Part shown: piece after piece, positions 1 through 8,790 of the stretch
How positions within the stretch are numbered: the stretch's first letter is position 1
Layout: each line of letters opens with the position of its first letter
Source of the DNA: an uncultured Erysipelotrichaceae bacterium
GTDB taxonomy: Bacteria; Bacillota_I; Bacilli_A; Erysipelotrichales; Erysipelotrichaceae
Direction: 5' to 3'
Length of the DNA: 64,000 bases
Assembly (NCBI GenBank): GCA_945877255.1
Contig: CAMCRE010000001.1
Coordinates: 62,001 to 126,000 of the forward strand
Notes under the pieces: model-generated
What the model was told of the DNA's origin: nothing
Seen by the model: the letters and a program-made list of their open reading frames with translations, nothing else
The model's database searches: none
Program-made: the position numbers and the translations under genes

Positions 1-932
1 TAAAAAACAATATTTATGAGTTTTATGCCTTAGGATTAGGTGATCCGATACCAGTATCTGCCTCTCACGGTATTGGAATTGGTGACACATTAGATTTATT
101 AATCGCTTCTTTTGATAAAAAAACTAGAAAAGAATACGATGCAACATTAGCGTTTAGTTTTATAGGGAGACCAAACGTTGGAAAATCATCGTTAGTTAAT
201 GCAATTTTAAATCAAGAGCGTGTCATTGTATCAAACATAGAAGGTACAACACGTGATGCGATAGATACACCTTTTAAAGTTGATGGTAAAGAATATGTTG
301 TTGTTGATACAGCCGGAATTAGAAAAAAAGGTAAAATATTTGAAAATATTGAAAAATATTCTGTTTTACGTGCAATGACAGCTATTGAGCGAAGTGATGT
401 TGTATTAATTGTGATTGATGGTGAAAAAGGAATTATCGATCAAGATAAACACGTAGCAGGTTATGCACATGAATCTGGAAAAGGTGTGATTATTGTATAT
501 AATAAATGGGATGTAATTGATAAAGATGAACATACTATGCAAAAAATCACACACCAAATTAGAAATGAATTTGTGTATTTATCGTATGCACCAATTGTGT
601 TTGTTTCGGCATTAACGAAACAACGTATCCACACGTTATTACCGCTAATTGAAGAAGTAGCAGAAGCGAATACACAACGTATTCCGACGAATGTATTGAA
701 TGAAGTAATTTTAGATGCACAATTAGTTACACCGCCGCCAACACACAATGGAAAACGTTTAAAAATTTATTACGCATCACAAGTTGCAACAACACCGCCA
801 ACGATTGTGTTGTTTGTGAATGATCCAGAGTTAATGCATTTTAGTTATCGCAGATATTTAGAAAATAAATTACGTGAAGTATTTGATTTTAAAGGAACGC
901 CAATTCATATTATGGCTAGGGAGCGTAAATAG
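1..932 (+). CDS. der: Ribosome-assembly GTPase Der (EngA), 5' end missing
   Basis: This is the C-terminal part (about 309 residues) of the double GTPase Der, which acts in assembly of the 50S ribosomal subunit. The reading frame is open from base 3 to the TAG at 930-932 and runs off the left window edge, so the start and most of the first G domain are missing. The second G domain shows its P-loop GRPNVGKS (about 171-194), the DTAG switch motif (about 306-317) and NKWD specificity motif (about 502-513). The remaining C-terminal part fits the KH-like domain of the family. The stop overlaps the GTG start of gpsA by one base, and der next to gpsA is a common Bacillota arrangement. The identification is secure; only the 5' extent is unknown. 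Confidence 0.95.
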   Translation, partial: KNNIYEFYALGLGDPIPVSASHGIGIGDTLDLLIASFDKKTRKEYDATLAFSFIGRPNVGKSSLVNAILNQERVIVSNIEGTTRDAIDTPFKVDGKEYVVVDTAGIRKKGKIFENIEKYSVLRAMTAIERSDVVLIVIDGEKGIIDQDKHVAGYAHESGKGVIIVYNKWDVIDKDEHTMQKITHQIRNEFVYLSYAPIVFVSALTKQRIHTLLPLIEEVAEANTQRIPTNVLNEVILDAQLVTPPPTHNGKRLKIYYASQVATTPPTIVLFVNDPELMHFSYRRYLENKLREVFDFKGTPIHIMARERK

Positions 933-1936
933 TGAAAACAGTAGTTATTGGTAGCGGAAGTTGGGGGACAGCATTAGCACAAGTGTTAGATGATAACCAA
1001 CAAGATGTTATAATTTATTCAATTAGTGCAGAACAAGTTAATGCTATTAATTTTGATCATATTAACCCGATTTTACCGGGTGTGATTTTAAATCAAGGGT
1101 TAAAAGCAACATTAGACATTAATGTTGTAAAGGACGCTGATATTATATTATTGGCAGTTCCATCTAGTGCAATTGTGGGAATTGTACAGCAAATTGTACC
1201 ATTACTGCAAAAAAAAGTAATTGTTGTGAATACTGCAAAAGGATTTCATCCAGCCACAAAACAACGTTTATCAGTTGAGATAAGAAATCATTTTGATGCG
1301 AGTAAGTTAAGTAGTGTTGTATCTTTAATCGGACCTTCACATGCTGAAGAAGTTGCAAGAAAAATATTAACGTTAATTAATGCTGTTAGTAGTAATGAAC
1401 AAGATGCTGCGATTATTCAAAAATTATTTTCTAATCATTACTTTCGCGTATATACATCAAACGATGAAATTGGTTGTGAATTAGGGGTTGCGTTAAAAAA
1501 CATTATTGCACTATGTTCTGGTATGATACACGGTTTAGGGTATGGAGATAATACGCGTGCCGCTTTAATGACACGTGGGCTAAGTGAAATGAGCCGTTAT
1601 ATTTTAAAAGAAAATGGTAAATTAGAAACGTTGTTAGGTTTATGTGGTGTAGGTGATTTAATTGTTACTTGTACAAGTATACATTCTCGTAATTTTATGG
1701 CAGGAAAATGTATTGGTGAACGAAATGATGCAACGCAATATTTACTTGAAAACACTAAAACTGTGGAAGGAATTAATGCTTGTAAATATTTATACGCTCT
1801 CGCAAAAGAAAAAAACATTGAAATGCCAATTGTTGAAAAAATGTATGAAATTTTATTTGAAGGGTTAAAACCCAAAGATGCAGTAACGCAATTAATGTTG
1901 CGTGATTTAAAAATGGAGTTTGGATCGTATGATTAA
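932..1936 (+). CDS. gpsA: Glycerol-3-phosphate dehydrogenase [NAD(P)+]
   Basis: GpsA reduces dihydroxyacetone phosphate to sn-glycerol 3-phosphate, the backbone for phospholipid synthesis, in the cytosol. The 334-residue length is normal. The N-terminus has the Rossmann nucleotide-binding motif GSGSWGTALA (residues 7-16), and the middle has the catalytic-lysine segment ELGVALKNIIAL (about 184-195) and the conserved RGLSEM motif. The start is GTG at 932, one base inside the der stop, with an AGGGAG-like ribosome-binding site just upstream. Its end overlaps the polC start by 8 bases, so der, gpsA and polC are probably co-transcribed and translationally coupled. Confidence 0.95.
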   Translation: MKTVVIGSGSWGTALAQVLDDNQQDVIIYSISAEQVNAINFDHINPILPGVILNQGLKATLDINVVKDADIILLAVPSSAIVGIVQQIVPLLQKKVIVVNTAKGFHPATKQRLSVEIRNHFDASKLSSVVSLIGPSHAEEVARKILTLINAVSSNEQDAAIIQKLFSNHYFRVYTSNDEIGCELGVALKNIIALCSGMIHGLGYGDNTRAALMTRGLSEMSRYILKENGKLETLLGLCGVGDLIVTCTSIHSRNFMAGKCIGERNDATQYLLENTKTVEGINACKYLYALAKEKNIEMPIVEKMYEILFEGLKPKDAVTQLMLRDLKMEFGSYD

Positions 1937-4900
1937 TCAATTATTGCATATATTGAATTTACCAAAAGAAGAATATAGTTGTATTCAAGGTATTACAAAA
2001 ATCACAACTAATAAAACAGGGGATAGTCTTTTACTTGAAGTAAAGGGTGAAAACCTTTTTTCTTATTTATTGTATAAAAAATTATTAAATGCTTTAAAAT
2101 CGTATTTTAATGTTCCAGTGCAATTAAACTTATTAATAAGTAACGACATTAATCGTATTGATATTTTAAGACCATATATTGCACATGTGTGTGATGAAGA
2201 ATCATTATTAAGACCACTACAATCACATTTTCCAATATTAGAAAATAATGCGTTAATATACTTTGATAAAAATATTCAACCACAGGTATTAATGACACTT
2301 CAATCTAAATTAAATGAAATAGGTATTCATGTGACTGTAACGGTTCGTGAAACAGAAGAAGATGAAACTTTGTATGAATTGGATGAATCAATGTTTGTCA
2401 AACCAACTGAAGTAAAACAGCAATATCGACATGATTATGTGGACTATGATATCCAGGATATTTATGAAGCATGCCAAAAAGTTAGAATAAAAGGACAAGT
2501 TTTTAAAGTTGAATCACGAACATTTCCATCTGGTAAATCATTATTCATATTTTCACTTAAAGACAAAACAGATGCAATTATTGTGAAAGTGTTTGAGAAT
2601 AAAAAAAATACGAAAGAAATACTAGATGACATTAAAGAAGGGATGCATTTAATTGTTGAGGGAGATATTGAAAATGATCAATATTTAAGAACGTTAGTTT
2701 TTGTGGGGAAAAACATAAAAAAATATCAACCGCATGAAAGAATGGATCATGCTATTAAAAAGCGTGTTGAATTACATATCCATACTAAAATGAGTGAAAT
2801 GGATGGTGTCAGTGAATATGATGAATATATTTTTACTGCTGCTAAATGGGGACATCGTGCGATTGCGATAACCGATCATCATGTTGTGCAAAGTTTTCCA
2901 AAAGCGCAAATGGCTGCTAAAAAAGTAAGCACGAACGAAAATCCGTTTAAATTAATTTACGGAGTAGAATTAAGTATGATTGAACCACAACTTCCAATAG
3001 TCGTTAATCCAGATTCACGTGAATTAAAAGCATTAAATTATTGTGTATTAGATTTTGAAACAACAGGTTTATCAACGTATTATGATGAAATTATAGAGTT
3101 TGGTGGTCAACATTTAGATGGACTAACGATGAAGAAATCAACGCAATTTTTTGTGAAGACGAATAAAACTATAGGTGATCACATCTCGCAACTCACAAAC
3201 ATTTCAAATGATTTATTAAATAAAAAAGGAATTGCGATCGAGGAAGCATTAGATCGTATTGTAGCGTTTATTGGTGATCGTGTGATTGTTGCACATAATG
3301 CAGAATTTGATGTGAGTTTTTTAAATGACACATTAATTAAATATAATCGTCAACCATTAAATAATCCTGTAATTGACACATTAAATTTAGCACGTAGTTT
3401 ACATCTAGATCGGAAGTCATATAAACTAGGTAATATTGCACGTCATTATGGTATTATTTATGATGAAGAAGGAGCACACCGTGCTGATTATGATACGGAG
3501 GTATTAGCTCAAGTATTCATTAAAATGATTGATGAATTAGAAAACATTACAACATTAGAACAATTGCAAAGTTTTCAACCAAAAAAAGCTGTTTTAAAGC
3601 AGTTTGATACACATGTTAATGTGCTAGTTAAAAATCAAGCAGGATTAAAATCATTGTTTGAAATCATAACATTATCACATACTGAATATTTATCGACGAA
3701 TGCAACAGTTCCTTCACCACGTATACCTCGTGATATACTCCACAACAAACGTGAAAATTTATTAATCGGTTCTGCTTGCAGCAACAATGAAATTTTTGAA
3801 TATGCGTTGAATCGTAGTGATGAAAAATTAAAAAATGCAATGGCGTTTTATGATTATATCGAAATTCAACCAAGAAATTGTTATCGTCATTTATTACGAA
3901 GAAACATTGTGAAATCGGAAGAACATTTAATTGAAGTTATACAAAGAATTATTAATGTTGCTAAATCGTTAGATAAAATTATTGTTGCAACATCAGATGC
4001 CCATTATGTTGATGAATCACAAAAAAATGTTAGAGATATTTATATTTCAGCACAAGGAATTGGTGGGGTAAGACACCCGTTGTTTATTTATAATAAAGAT
4101 GAGCGTTTAACACATCAAACATATTCGCAACATTTATTAACGACTGATGAAATGTTGGCGGAATTTAATTACTTAGATGATGCATTAGCGTATGAAATTG
4201 TTGTTGAAAACAGTAATAAAATCGCTGATGAGATAGAATATGTATATCCTGTTAAAAAAGATTTATATCCGCCAGTAATCGAAAATTGTGATCAGAAATT
4301 AAAAGAAATTGCATATGATAATGCACATAAAAAATATGGCAATCCGTTACCAAAAATCGTTGCTGATCGTTTAGAAAAAGAATTAAACGCGATTATTGGT
4401 AGTGGCTATCATGTGGTGTATTACATTTCACATTTATTAGTAAAAAAATCATTAGATGATGGCTATTTAGTAGGATCACGTGGATCAGTAGGTTCTTCTT
4501 TAGTCGCAACAATGACTAATATTACAGAAGTTAATCCATTAGTGGCACATTATTATTGTCCGAATTGTTGCTACAGTGAGTTTTTTGAGGATGGTAGTTT
4601 AGGTAGTGGATATGACTTACCCGATAAACCTTGTCCAAAATGTCAACACAATTTAAAAGGTGAAGGTCAAGATATTCCGTTTGAAACGTTTTTAGGTTTT
4701 AAAGGTGATAAAGTACCGGATATTGATTTGAATTTCTCGGGTGTTTATCAACCAATAGCACATCAGTACACAAAAGAAGTATTTGGTGAATCTAATGTAT
4801 TTAGAGCAGGAACGATTGCTACTGTTGCCAAAAAAACGGCATATGGTTATATTAAAGGTTATCAAGAAGAAATGGATATTCAAATTATTAAACCAGCACA

Positions 4901-6155
4901 AATTGAGCGTTTATCGGATGAATCAGAAGGTGTCAAACGAACAACTGGACAACATCCTGGGGGTATTATTGTTATTCCTAACTACATGGATGTACATGAT
5001 TTTACACCTGTACAATATCCTGCTAATGATGCTAATTCTGAATGGAAAACAACACATTTTGAATTTCATGATATTCATGATAACGTTTTAAAATTAGATA
5101 TTTTAGGACATGTCGATCCGACAGCAATGCGTTTCTTGCAAAACATTAGTGGAATTGATCCATTGAGTATTCCATTAAATGATGAGAAAGTTTTAAAAAT
5201 ATTTTCAAGTATCGAAACATTAGCGGTTGATACAACTAAATATAAAGAAAAAACTGGAGCAGCAGGTATACCAGAATTTGGGACTGCGTTTGTTAGGAAG
5301 ATGTTAGAAACAACTAAACCAACATCATTTAGTGAACTTGTGCAAATTTCTGGATTGTCACATGGTACGGATGTGTGGTTAAACAACGCTAAAGATTTAA
5401 TCGACAATAAAGTATGTACTTTAAAAGAAGTAATTGGTTGTCGTGACGATATTATGGTTTATCTTATTCAAAAAGGATTAAAAGATATTGATGCGTTTTC
5501 AATTATGGAAAGTGTGCGTAAAGGAAAAGGGCTAAAACCTGAATGGATTGATATTATGAAATCGCATGCTGTACCAGATTGGTATATTGATTCTTGTTTA
5601 AAAATTAAATATATGTTTCCTAAAGCGCATGCTGCAGCGTATGTTTTAATGGCGGTACGAATCGCTTGGTTTAAAATTTATTATCCACTATATTATTATT
5701 GTATGTTTTTCTCAATTCGTTGTGACAGCTATGATATACATACCATGATAAAAGGTGAAAATGCAATTTTACATAAACTACAAACGATTAATGAATTACG
5801 TGAAAGAAAAGAAGATAGTGTTAAAGATAATGCGGTGTATGCTTGTTTAGAATTAGCGTATGAAATGGTTATGCGTGGTTATCAATTTTCTAACATCGAT
5901 ATTAATTTATCGCATGCAACTGACTTTATGCCACATCCTACACAAGAAAATACGATTATTCCACCATTTGTGTCATTAGATGGTTTAGGTGATAGTGTTG
6001 CAATTTCGATAGTAAAAGCTCGTGAAGAAAAACCATTTATTTCAAAAGAAGATCTAAAAAAACGTACAGGTTTGTCTACAACGTTAATCAATAAACTTGA
6101 TGAAATGAATGTTTTAAATAATCTAATTGAAAAAAATCAAATGAGTTTATTTTAA
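1929..6155 (+). CDS. polC: DNA polymerase III PolC-type alpha subunit
   Basis: PolC is the replicative polymerase of low-G+C Gram-positive bacteria, combining polymerase and 3'-5' proofreading. About 1408 residues is typical. Domain order visible: an OB-fold region (about 180-270), the PHP domain starting with HIHTKMSEMDG (from about 283), an inserted DnaQ-like exonuclease with DFETTGLS (from about 375), the rest of PHP, a zinc-binding CPNC...CPKC segment (from about 877), and the palm with PDIDLNFSG (from about 930). I chose ATG 1929 because a GGAG lies 10 bases upstream at 1915-1918; an in-frame TTG at 1920 would sit almost on that site. It overlaps gpsA by 8 bases and is followed by the rimP operon, as in Bacillus. 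Confidence 0.97.
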   Translation: MINQLLHILNLPKEEYSCIQGITKITTNKTGDSLLLEVKGENLFSYLLYKKLLNALKSYFNVPVQLNLLISNDINRIDILRPYIAHVCDEESLLRPLQSHFPILENNALIYFDKNIQPQVLMTLQSKLNEIGIHVTVTVRETEEDETLYELDESMFVKPTEVKQQYRHDYVDYDIQDIYEACQKVRIKGQVFKVESRTFPSGKSLFIFSLKDKTDAIIVKVFENKKNTKEILDDIKEGMHLIVEGDIENDQYLRTLVFVGKNIKKYQPHERMDHAIKKRVELHIHTKMSEMDGVSEYDEYIFTAAKWGHRAIAITDHHVVQSFPKAQMAAKKVSTNENPFKLIYGVELSMIEPQLPIVVNPDSRELKALNYCVLDFETTGLSTYYDEIIEFGGQHLDGLTMKKSTQFFVKTNKTIGDHISQLTNISNDLLNKKGIAIEEALDRIVAFIGDRVIVAHNAEFDVSFLNDTLIKYNRQPLNNPVIDTLNLARSLHLDRKSYKLGNIARHYGIIYDEEGAHRADYDTEVLAQVFIKMIDELENITTLEQLQSFQPKKAVLKQFDTHVNVLVKNQAGLKSLFEIITLSHTEYLSTNATVPSPRIPRDILHNKRENLLIGSACSNNEIFEYALNRSDEKLKNAMAFYDYIEIQPRNCYRHLLRRNIVKSEEHLIEVIQRIINVAKSLDKIIVATSDAHYVDESQKNVRDIYISAQGIGGVRHPLFIYNKDERLTHQTYSQHLLTTDEMLAEFNYLDDALAYEIVVENSNKIADEIEYVYPVKKDLYPPVIENCDQKLKEIAYDNAHKKYGNPLPKIVADRLEKELNAIIGSGYHVVYYISHLLVKKSLDDGYLVGSRGSVGSSLVATMTNITEVNPLVAHYYCPNCCYSEFFEDGSLGSGYDLPDKPCPKCQHNLKGEGQDIPFETFLGFKGDKVPDIDLNFSGVYQPIAHQYTKEVFGESNVFRAGTIATVAKKTAYGYIKGYQEEMDIQIIKPAQIERLSDESEGVKRTTGQHPGGIIVIPNYMDVHDFTPVQYPANDANSEWKTTHFEFHDIHDNVLKLDILGHVDPTAMRFLQNISGIDPLSIPLNDEKVLKIFSSIETLAVDTTKYKEKTGAAGIPEFGTAFVRKMLETTKPTSFSELVQISGLSHGTDVWLNNAKDLIDNKVCTLKEVIGCRDDIMVYLIQKGLKDIDAFSIMESVRKGKGLKPEWIDIMKSHAVPDWYIDSCLKIKYMFPKAHAAAYVLMAVRIAWFKIYYPLYYYCMFFSIRCDSYDIHTMIKGENAILHKLQTINELRERKEDSVKDNAVYACLELAYEMVMRGYQFSNIDINLSHATDFMPHPTQENTIIPPFVSLDGLGDSVAISIVKAREEKPFISKEDLKKRTGLSTTLINKLDEMNVLNNLIEKNQMSLF

Positions 6156-6181
6156 AATGCAAGCAGTTTAGTATATTTTTG

Positions 6182-6210
6182 TTGAAAAAAAAATGAATGT
6201 ATGCTATTAT
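6182..6210 (+). promoter_or_regulatory. Promoter of the rimP-nusA-infB operon
   Basis: A sigma-A type promoter with -35 TTGAAA at 6182-6187, a 17-base spacer and -10 TATTAT at 6205-6210. Transcription would start near 6217 and give a leader of about 54 bases that contains the hairpin at 6228-6252. Confidence 0.75.
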
Positions 6211-6227
6211 ATGAACATAGAAAGATA

Positions 6228-6252
6228 CAAAGAGTGGTTACGCCACTCTTTG
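6228..6252 (+). promoter_or_regulatory. Leader hairpin of the rimP operon
   Basis: A perfect 10-bp inverted repeat (arms CAAAGAGTGG and CCACTCTTTG, 5-base loop) sits between the promoter and the rimP ribosome-binding site. No T-tract follows it, so it is not a plain terminator. Comparable stem-loops precede rimP (ylxS) in other Bacillota, as far as I recall. Its position in the untranslated leader of an operon encoding NusA suggests a regulatory or stability role, but that is inference. Confidence 0.6.
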
Positions 6253-6270
6253 TTGTATGAAAGGAGAAAA

Positions 6271-6735
6271 ATGGATAAATTAACGCTAATCAAAAGTAAA
6301 ATAGCACATATTTTTAATGAAGATGTATATTTGTATAACATAGATTTTATTACGCGTGATAGTATGTATATTTTAGAAATTCAAATCGATCGCTACTCAA
6401 ATCCTGTTGATTTAGATTTATGTAGTGAAATTTCAATGAAAATATCAGATATTTTAGATGAAATTGATGTTATTAGTGAAGATTACTATTTAGAAGTATG
6501 TTCTGCTGGGGCAGAAAAAGAAATTAGAAATGAAAAAGAATTGGAGCAAGCCAAAGGTAAGTATGTATATGTCAAGTTGCATCAGCCATCAAATGGAATA
6601 GATGAAATTCTAGGAACGTTAGAAGATATTACGGATGATGAGATTTTAATTATTCATTTTATTAAAGGTGTTAGAAAAAAAGCAAAAATATTAAAAGAAA
6701 ATGTGAAATATATTTCGCATGCAGTAAAAGTATAA
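6271..6735 (+). CDS. rimP: Ribosome maturation factor RimP
   Basis: RimP helps assemble the 30S ribosomal subunit. The 154-residue product has the family pattern: an N-terminal alpha/beta domain with YYLEVCSAG (the family signature ending in S-x-G) and a C-terminal SH3-like barrel. The chosen start is ATG 6271 because AAAGGAG lies just upstream (6260-6266). An upstream in-frame ATG at 6193 lies before the predicted transcription start and would read through the leader hairpin, so it is rejected. It is the first gene of the rimP-nusA-ylxR-ylxQ-infB-rbfA operon. Confidence 0.92.
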   Translation: MDKLTLIKSKIAHIFNEDVYLYNIDFITRDSMYILEIQIDRYSNPVDLDLCSEISMKISDILDEIDVISEDYYLEVCSAGAEKEIRNEKELEQAKGKYVYVKLHQPSNGIDEILGTLEDITDDEILIIHFIKGVRKKAKILKENVKYISHAVKV

Positions 6736-6745
6736 GGAGAAAATC

Positions 6746-8242
6746 ATGAACTTTAAAAAAATTATGGCTGCTTTACAAGCAATTGAAAAAGATCGCATGA
6801 TCACAAAAGAAATTGTAATGGAAGCATTAGAAGAGTCGCTCACAAAAGCTTTCCGCAAACAAATCGGTCGACCAGAAGCAACAGTAAGAGTGGATATTAA
6901 TGAAAAAACAGGTGAGATTAAAATTATTCACTTAAGACCAGTTGTTGAAGAAGTGATTGATGCAGAATTAGAATTAGATTTAAATGATGTTGAAGAATTA
7001 GGATTAACAGCTAATGTAGGGGATGTACTAGAATTTGAAGCAGATATTGAAGAGTTTTCACGTGCTGCAGTTATTCTTGCTAAACATGTCATGAAGCAAA
7101 AAATTCGTGAAGCAGAAAAATTAGCGATTTATGAAGAATACGTAGATTATGTTGGTGATATGGTTAGTGGCGTAATTGAGTCAATTGAACCACGTTTTTT
7201 AATCGTTAATTTAGGTAAAACAATGGCATTGATGTCGATTTCAAATCAAAACCCATTAGAAAAATATTATGAAGGTCAAAGAATAAATGTGATTATTACT
7301 GAAGTATTACGTGAAACTAAAGGTGTACAAGTACTAGTTTCTCGAACGGATGCAACATTAGTAAAACGTCTATTTGAAAAAGAAGTTCCAGAAATTTATG
7401 AAGGAATTGTGGAAATTAAAGCAATCGCACGTGATGCTGGTGAGCGTACAAAAATGGCTGTTGTTTCACATAATCCAAATGTGGATGCGATTGGGGCTTG
7501 TATCGGTCCAAAACGAAAAAGAGTGCAAGCTGTAATTGATGAGTTATTAGGTGAAAAAATTGATATTTTTGAATGGAAAGATGACATTAAACAATTAATT
7601 GAAAATGCACTTTCGCCGGCACCAATTGTTGCTGTGGTAGAAAACGGGAAAGACATTATCGTAGTTGTTGAGGATGAACATTTATCACAAGCTATTGGTA
7701 AAAAAGGTAAAAATGCACGTTTAGCAGTTAAAATGGCTAATAGAAAAGTTGATATAAAATCAGTAAGTGATGCTGAAAAATTAGGAATCAACTATAAATC
7801 AGTGTTAGAAGAGGTTGAAACACCACAAATAATTGAAGAAATAATTGTTGAAGAACCTGTGGTTGAAACTATTGAAGTAGATTCAAATCAAGAAATTGTT
7901 GCTGAACCAATTGAAGAGATTGTGGAAGAAGTTGCATTTGAAGAAGAAAAAATAGCGATTAAATCTAAAGAAGAAATTAAAAAAGATGATGTTTCTGATT
8001 TATTACGTCAAGTGCAAAAAGCTAAAAAAGAAGCAGCTAAAAAATCAAAACCTAAAGTTGAAAAAGAAGAGCGTAAAATTAGAACACCACTTGTTGCTAC
8101 ATCAAAAAATACAACTGCAATTTATTCAGATGAAGAGTTAGAAGAAATTGAAAGATTACAAGAGATTGAAGAACAAAAATCTTGGATCTATGATGATACT
8201 GACTTTGATGAATATGATGAATACTATGATGACTATGAATAA
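6746..8242 (+). CDS. nusA: Transcription termination/antitermination factor NusA
   Basis: NusA binds RNA polymerase and controls pausing, intrinsic termination and antitermination. The 498-residue protein has the N-terminal polymerase-binding domain (about 1-125), an S1 domain (about 135-200) and two KH domains (from about 205, including IGACIGPKRKRVQ and QAIGKKGKNARLA). After about residue 350 there is a long charged tail rich in Glu, Lys and Asp that ends in a very acidic DEYDEYYDDYE. Bacillota NusA is usually about 370 residues, so this tail of roughly 140 residues is unusual. A GGAG ribosome-binding site precedes ATG 6746, and the stop overlaps the ylxR start. Confidence 0.95.
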   Translation: MNFKKIMAALQAIEKDRMITKEIVMEALEESLTKAFRKQIGRPEATVRVDINEKTGEIKIIHLRPVVEEVIDAELELDLNDVEELGLTANVGDVLEFEADIEEFSRAAVILAKHVMKQKIREAEKLAIYEEYVDYVGDMVSGVIESIEPRFLIVNLGKTMALMSISNQNPLEKYYEGQRINVIITEVLRETKGVQVLVSRTDATLVKRLFEKEVPEIYEGIVEIKAIARDAGERTKMAVVSHNPNVDAIGACIGPKRKRVQAVIDELLGEKIDIFEWKDDIKQLIENALSPAPIVAVVENGKDIIVVVEDEHLSQAIGKKGKNARLAVKMANRKVDIKSVSDAEKLGINYKSVLEEVETPQIIEEIIVEEPVVETIEVDSNQEIVAEPIEEIVEEVAFEEEKIAIKSKEEIKKDDVSDLLRQVQKAKKEAAKKSKPKVEKEERKIRTPLVATSKNTTAIYSDEELEEIERLQEIEEQKSWIYDDTDFDEYDEYYDDYE

Positions 8243-8489
8243 AAAAATACCGATGCGTAAATGTGTGATCACACAAGAAAGATTACCAAAAAAAGAGCTT
8301 ATTCGTGTGGTCAGAACACCAGAAAATGTAGTAGAAATTGATTTAAGTGGTAGAAAAAATGGAAGAGGTGCATATCTCTCTAAACAAAAAGAAGTGATAT
8401 TACTTGCACAAAAGAAAAAGACGCTTTCAAAAGTGCTTGAAGTTGAAATACCAGATGAAATTTATGAGGAGTTATTAAATATTGCATAA
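8235..8489 (+). CDS. rnpM: YlxR/RnpM family RNA-binding protein
   Basis: A small (84-residue) member of the YlxR family, which in Bacillus subtilis has been described as RnpM, a modulator of RNase P. The family signature is visible: the N-terminal PMRKCVITQERLPKKELIRVV followed by GRKNGRGAYL. ATG 8235 lies inside the end of nusA (8-base overlap) with no clear ribosome-binding site, which suggests translational coupling. A longer in-frame reading from 8148 is only nusA read in another frame and begins with an implausible Met-rich stretch. The gene sits in its canonical place between nusA and ylxQ. Confidence 0.88.
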   Translation: MNKKIPMRKCVITQERLPKKELIRVVRTPENVVEIDLSGRKNGRGAYLSKQKEVILLAQKKKTLSKVLEVEIPDEIYEELLNIA

Positions 8490-8781
8490 TTCAAAAATAA
8501 TAGGAATGTTGGGACTTGCGACACGTGCTAGAAAAATTGTTACAGGGGAAACGATTTTTGTTGCATTAAAAAAGCAACAAGCAAAATTAGTGCTGATTAG
8601 TAATGAAGCAAGTGATAACACAAAGAAAAAACTAATGGATAAATGCCAGTACTACAATATCGCTTTTGAATTTTTTGATGAAAATAGTTTAAATTTAGCA
8701 ATTGGTGAATTTAATAAAAAAGCAGTAGCAATTACTGATGAAGGAATGAGTAAAAAAATAAAACAATATATGAAGGGATAG
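8482..8781 (+). CDS. ylxQ: L7Ae-family ribosomal protein YlxQ
   Basis: This 99-residue protein belongs to the L7Ae/L30e/S12e/Gadd45 family, whose members bind kink-turn RNA. It shows the typical early motif LGLATRARKIVTGE and the following KLVLISNEAS strand-turn. Translation appears to start at TTG 8482, with GAGGAG at 8467-8472 at good spacing and an 8-base overlap with ylxR. No closer ATG start fits the family N-terminus. It lies between ylxR and infB as in other Bacillota, and its exact cellular role there is not well established. Confidence 0.85.
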   Translation: MHNSKIIGMLGLATRARKIVTGETIFVALKKQQAKLVLISNEASDNTKKKLMDKCQYYNIAFEFFDENSLNLAIGEFNKKAVAITDEGMSKKIKQYMKG

Positions 8782-8790
8782 GTGAATTGA

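Noticed and set aside
1920-1928. TTG 1920 as polC start
   Set aside because: It lies one base from the GGAG at 1915-1918; ATG 1929 has proper spacing and matches the family N-terminus.
6193-6270. N-terminal extension of RimP from ATG 6193
   Set aside because: It would start before the predicted transcription start and read through the leader hairpin; AAAGGAG supports ATG 6271.
8148-8234. Longer YlxR starting inside nusA
   Set aside because: The extra residues are nusA codons read out of frame (Met/Asn-rich), and the YlxR signature starts right after ATG 8235.
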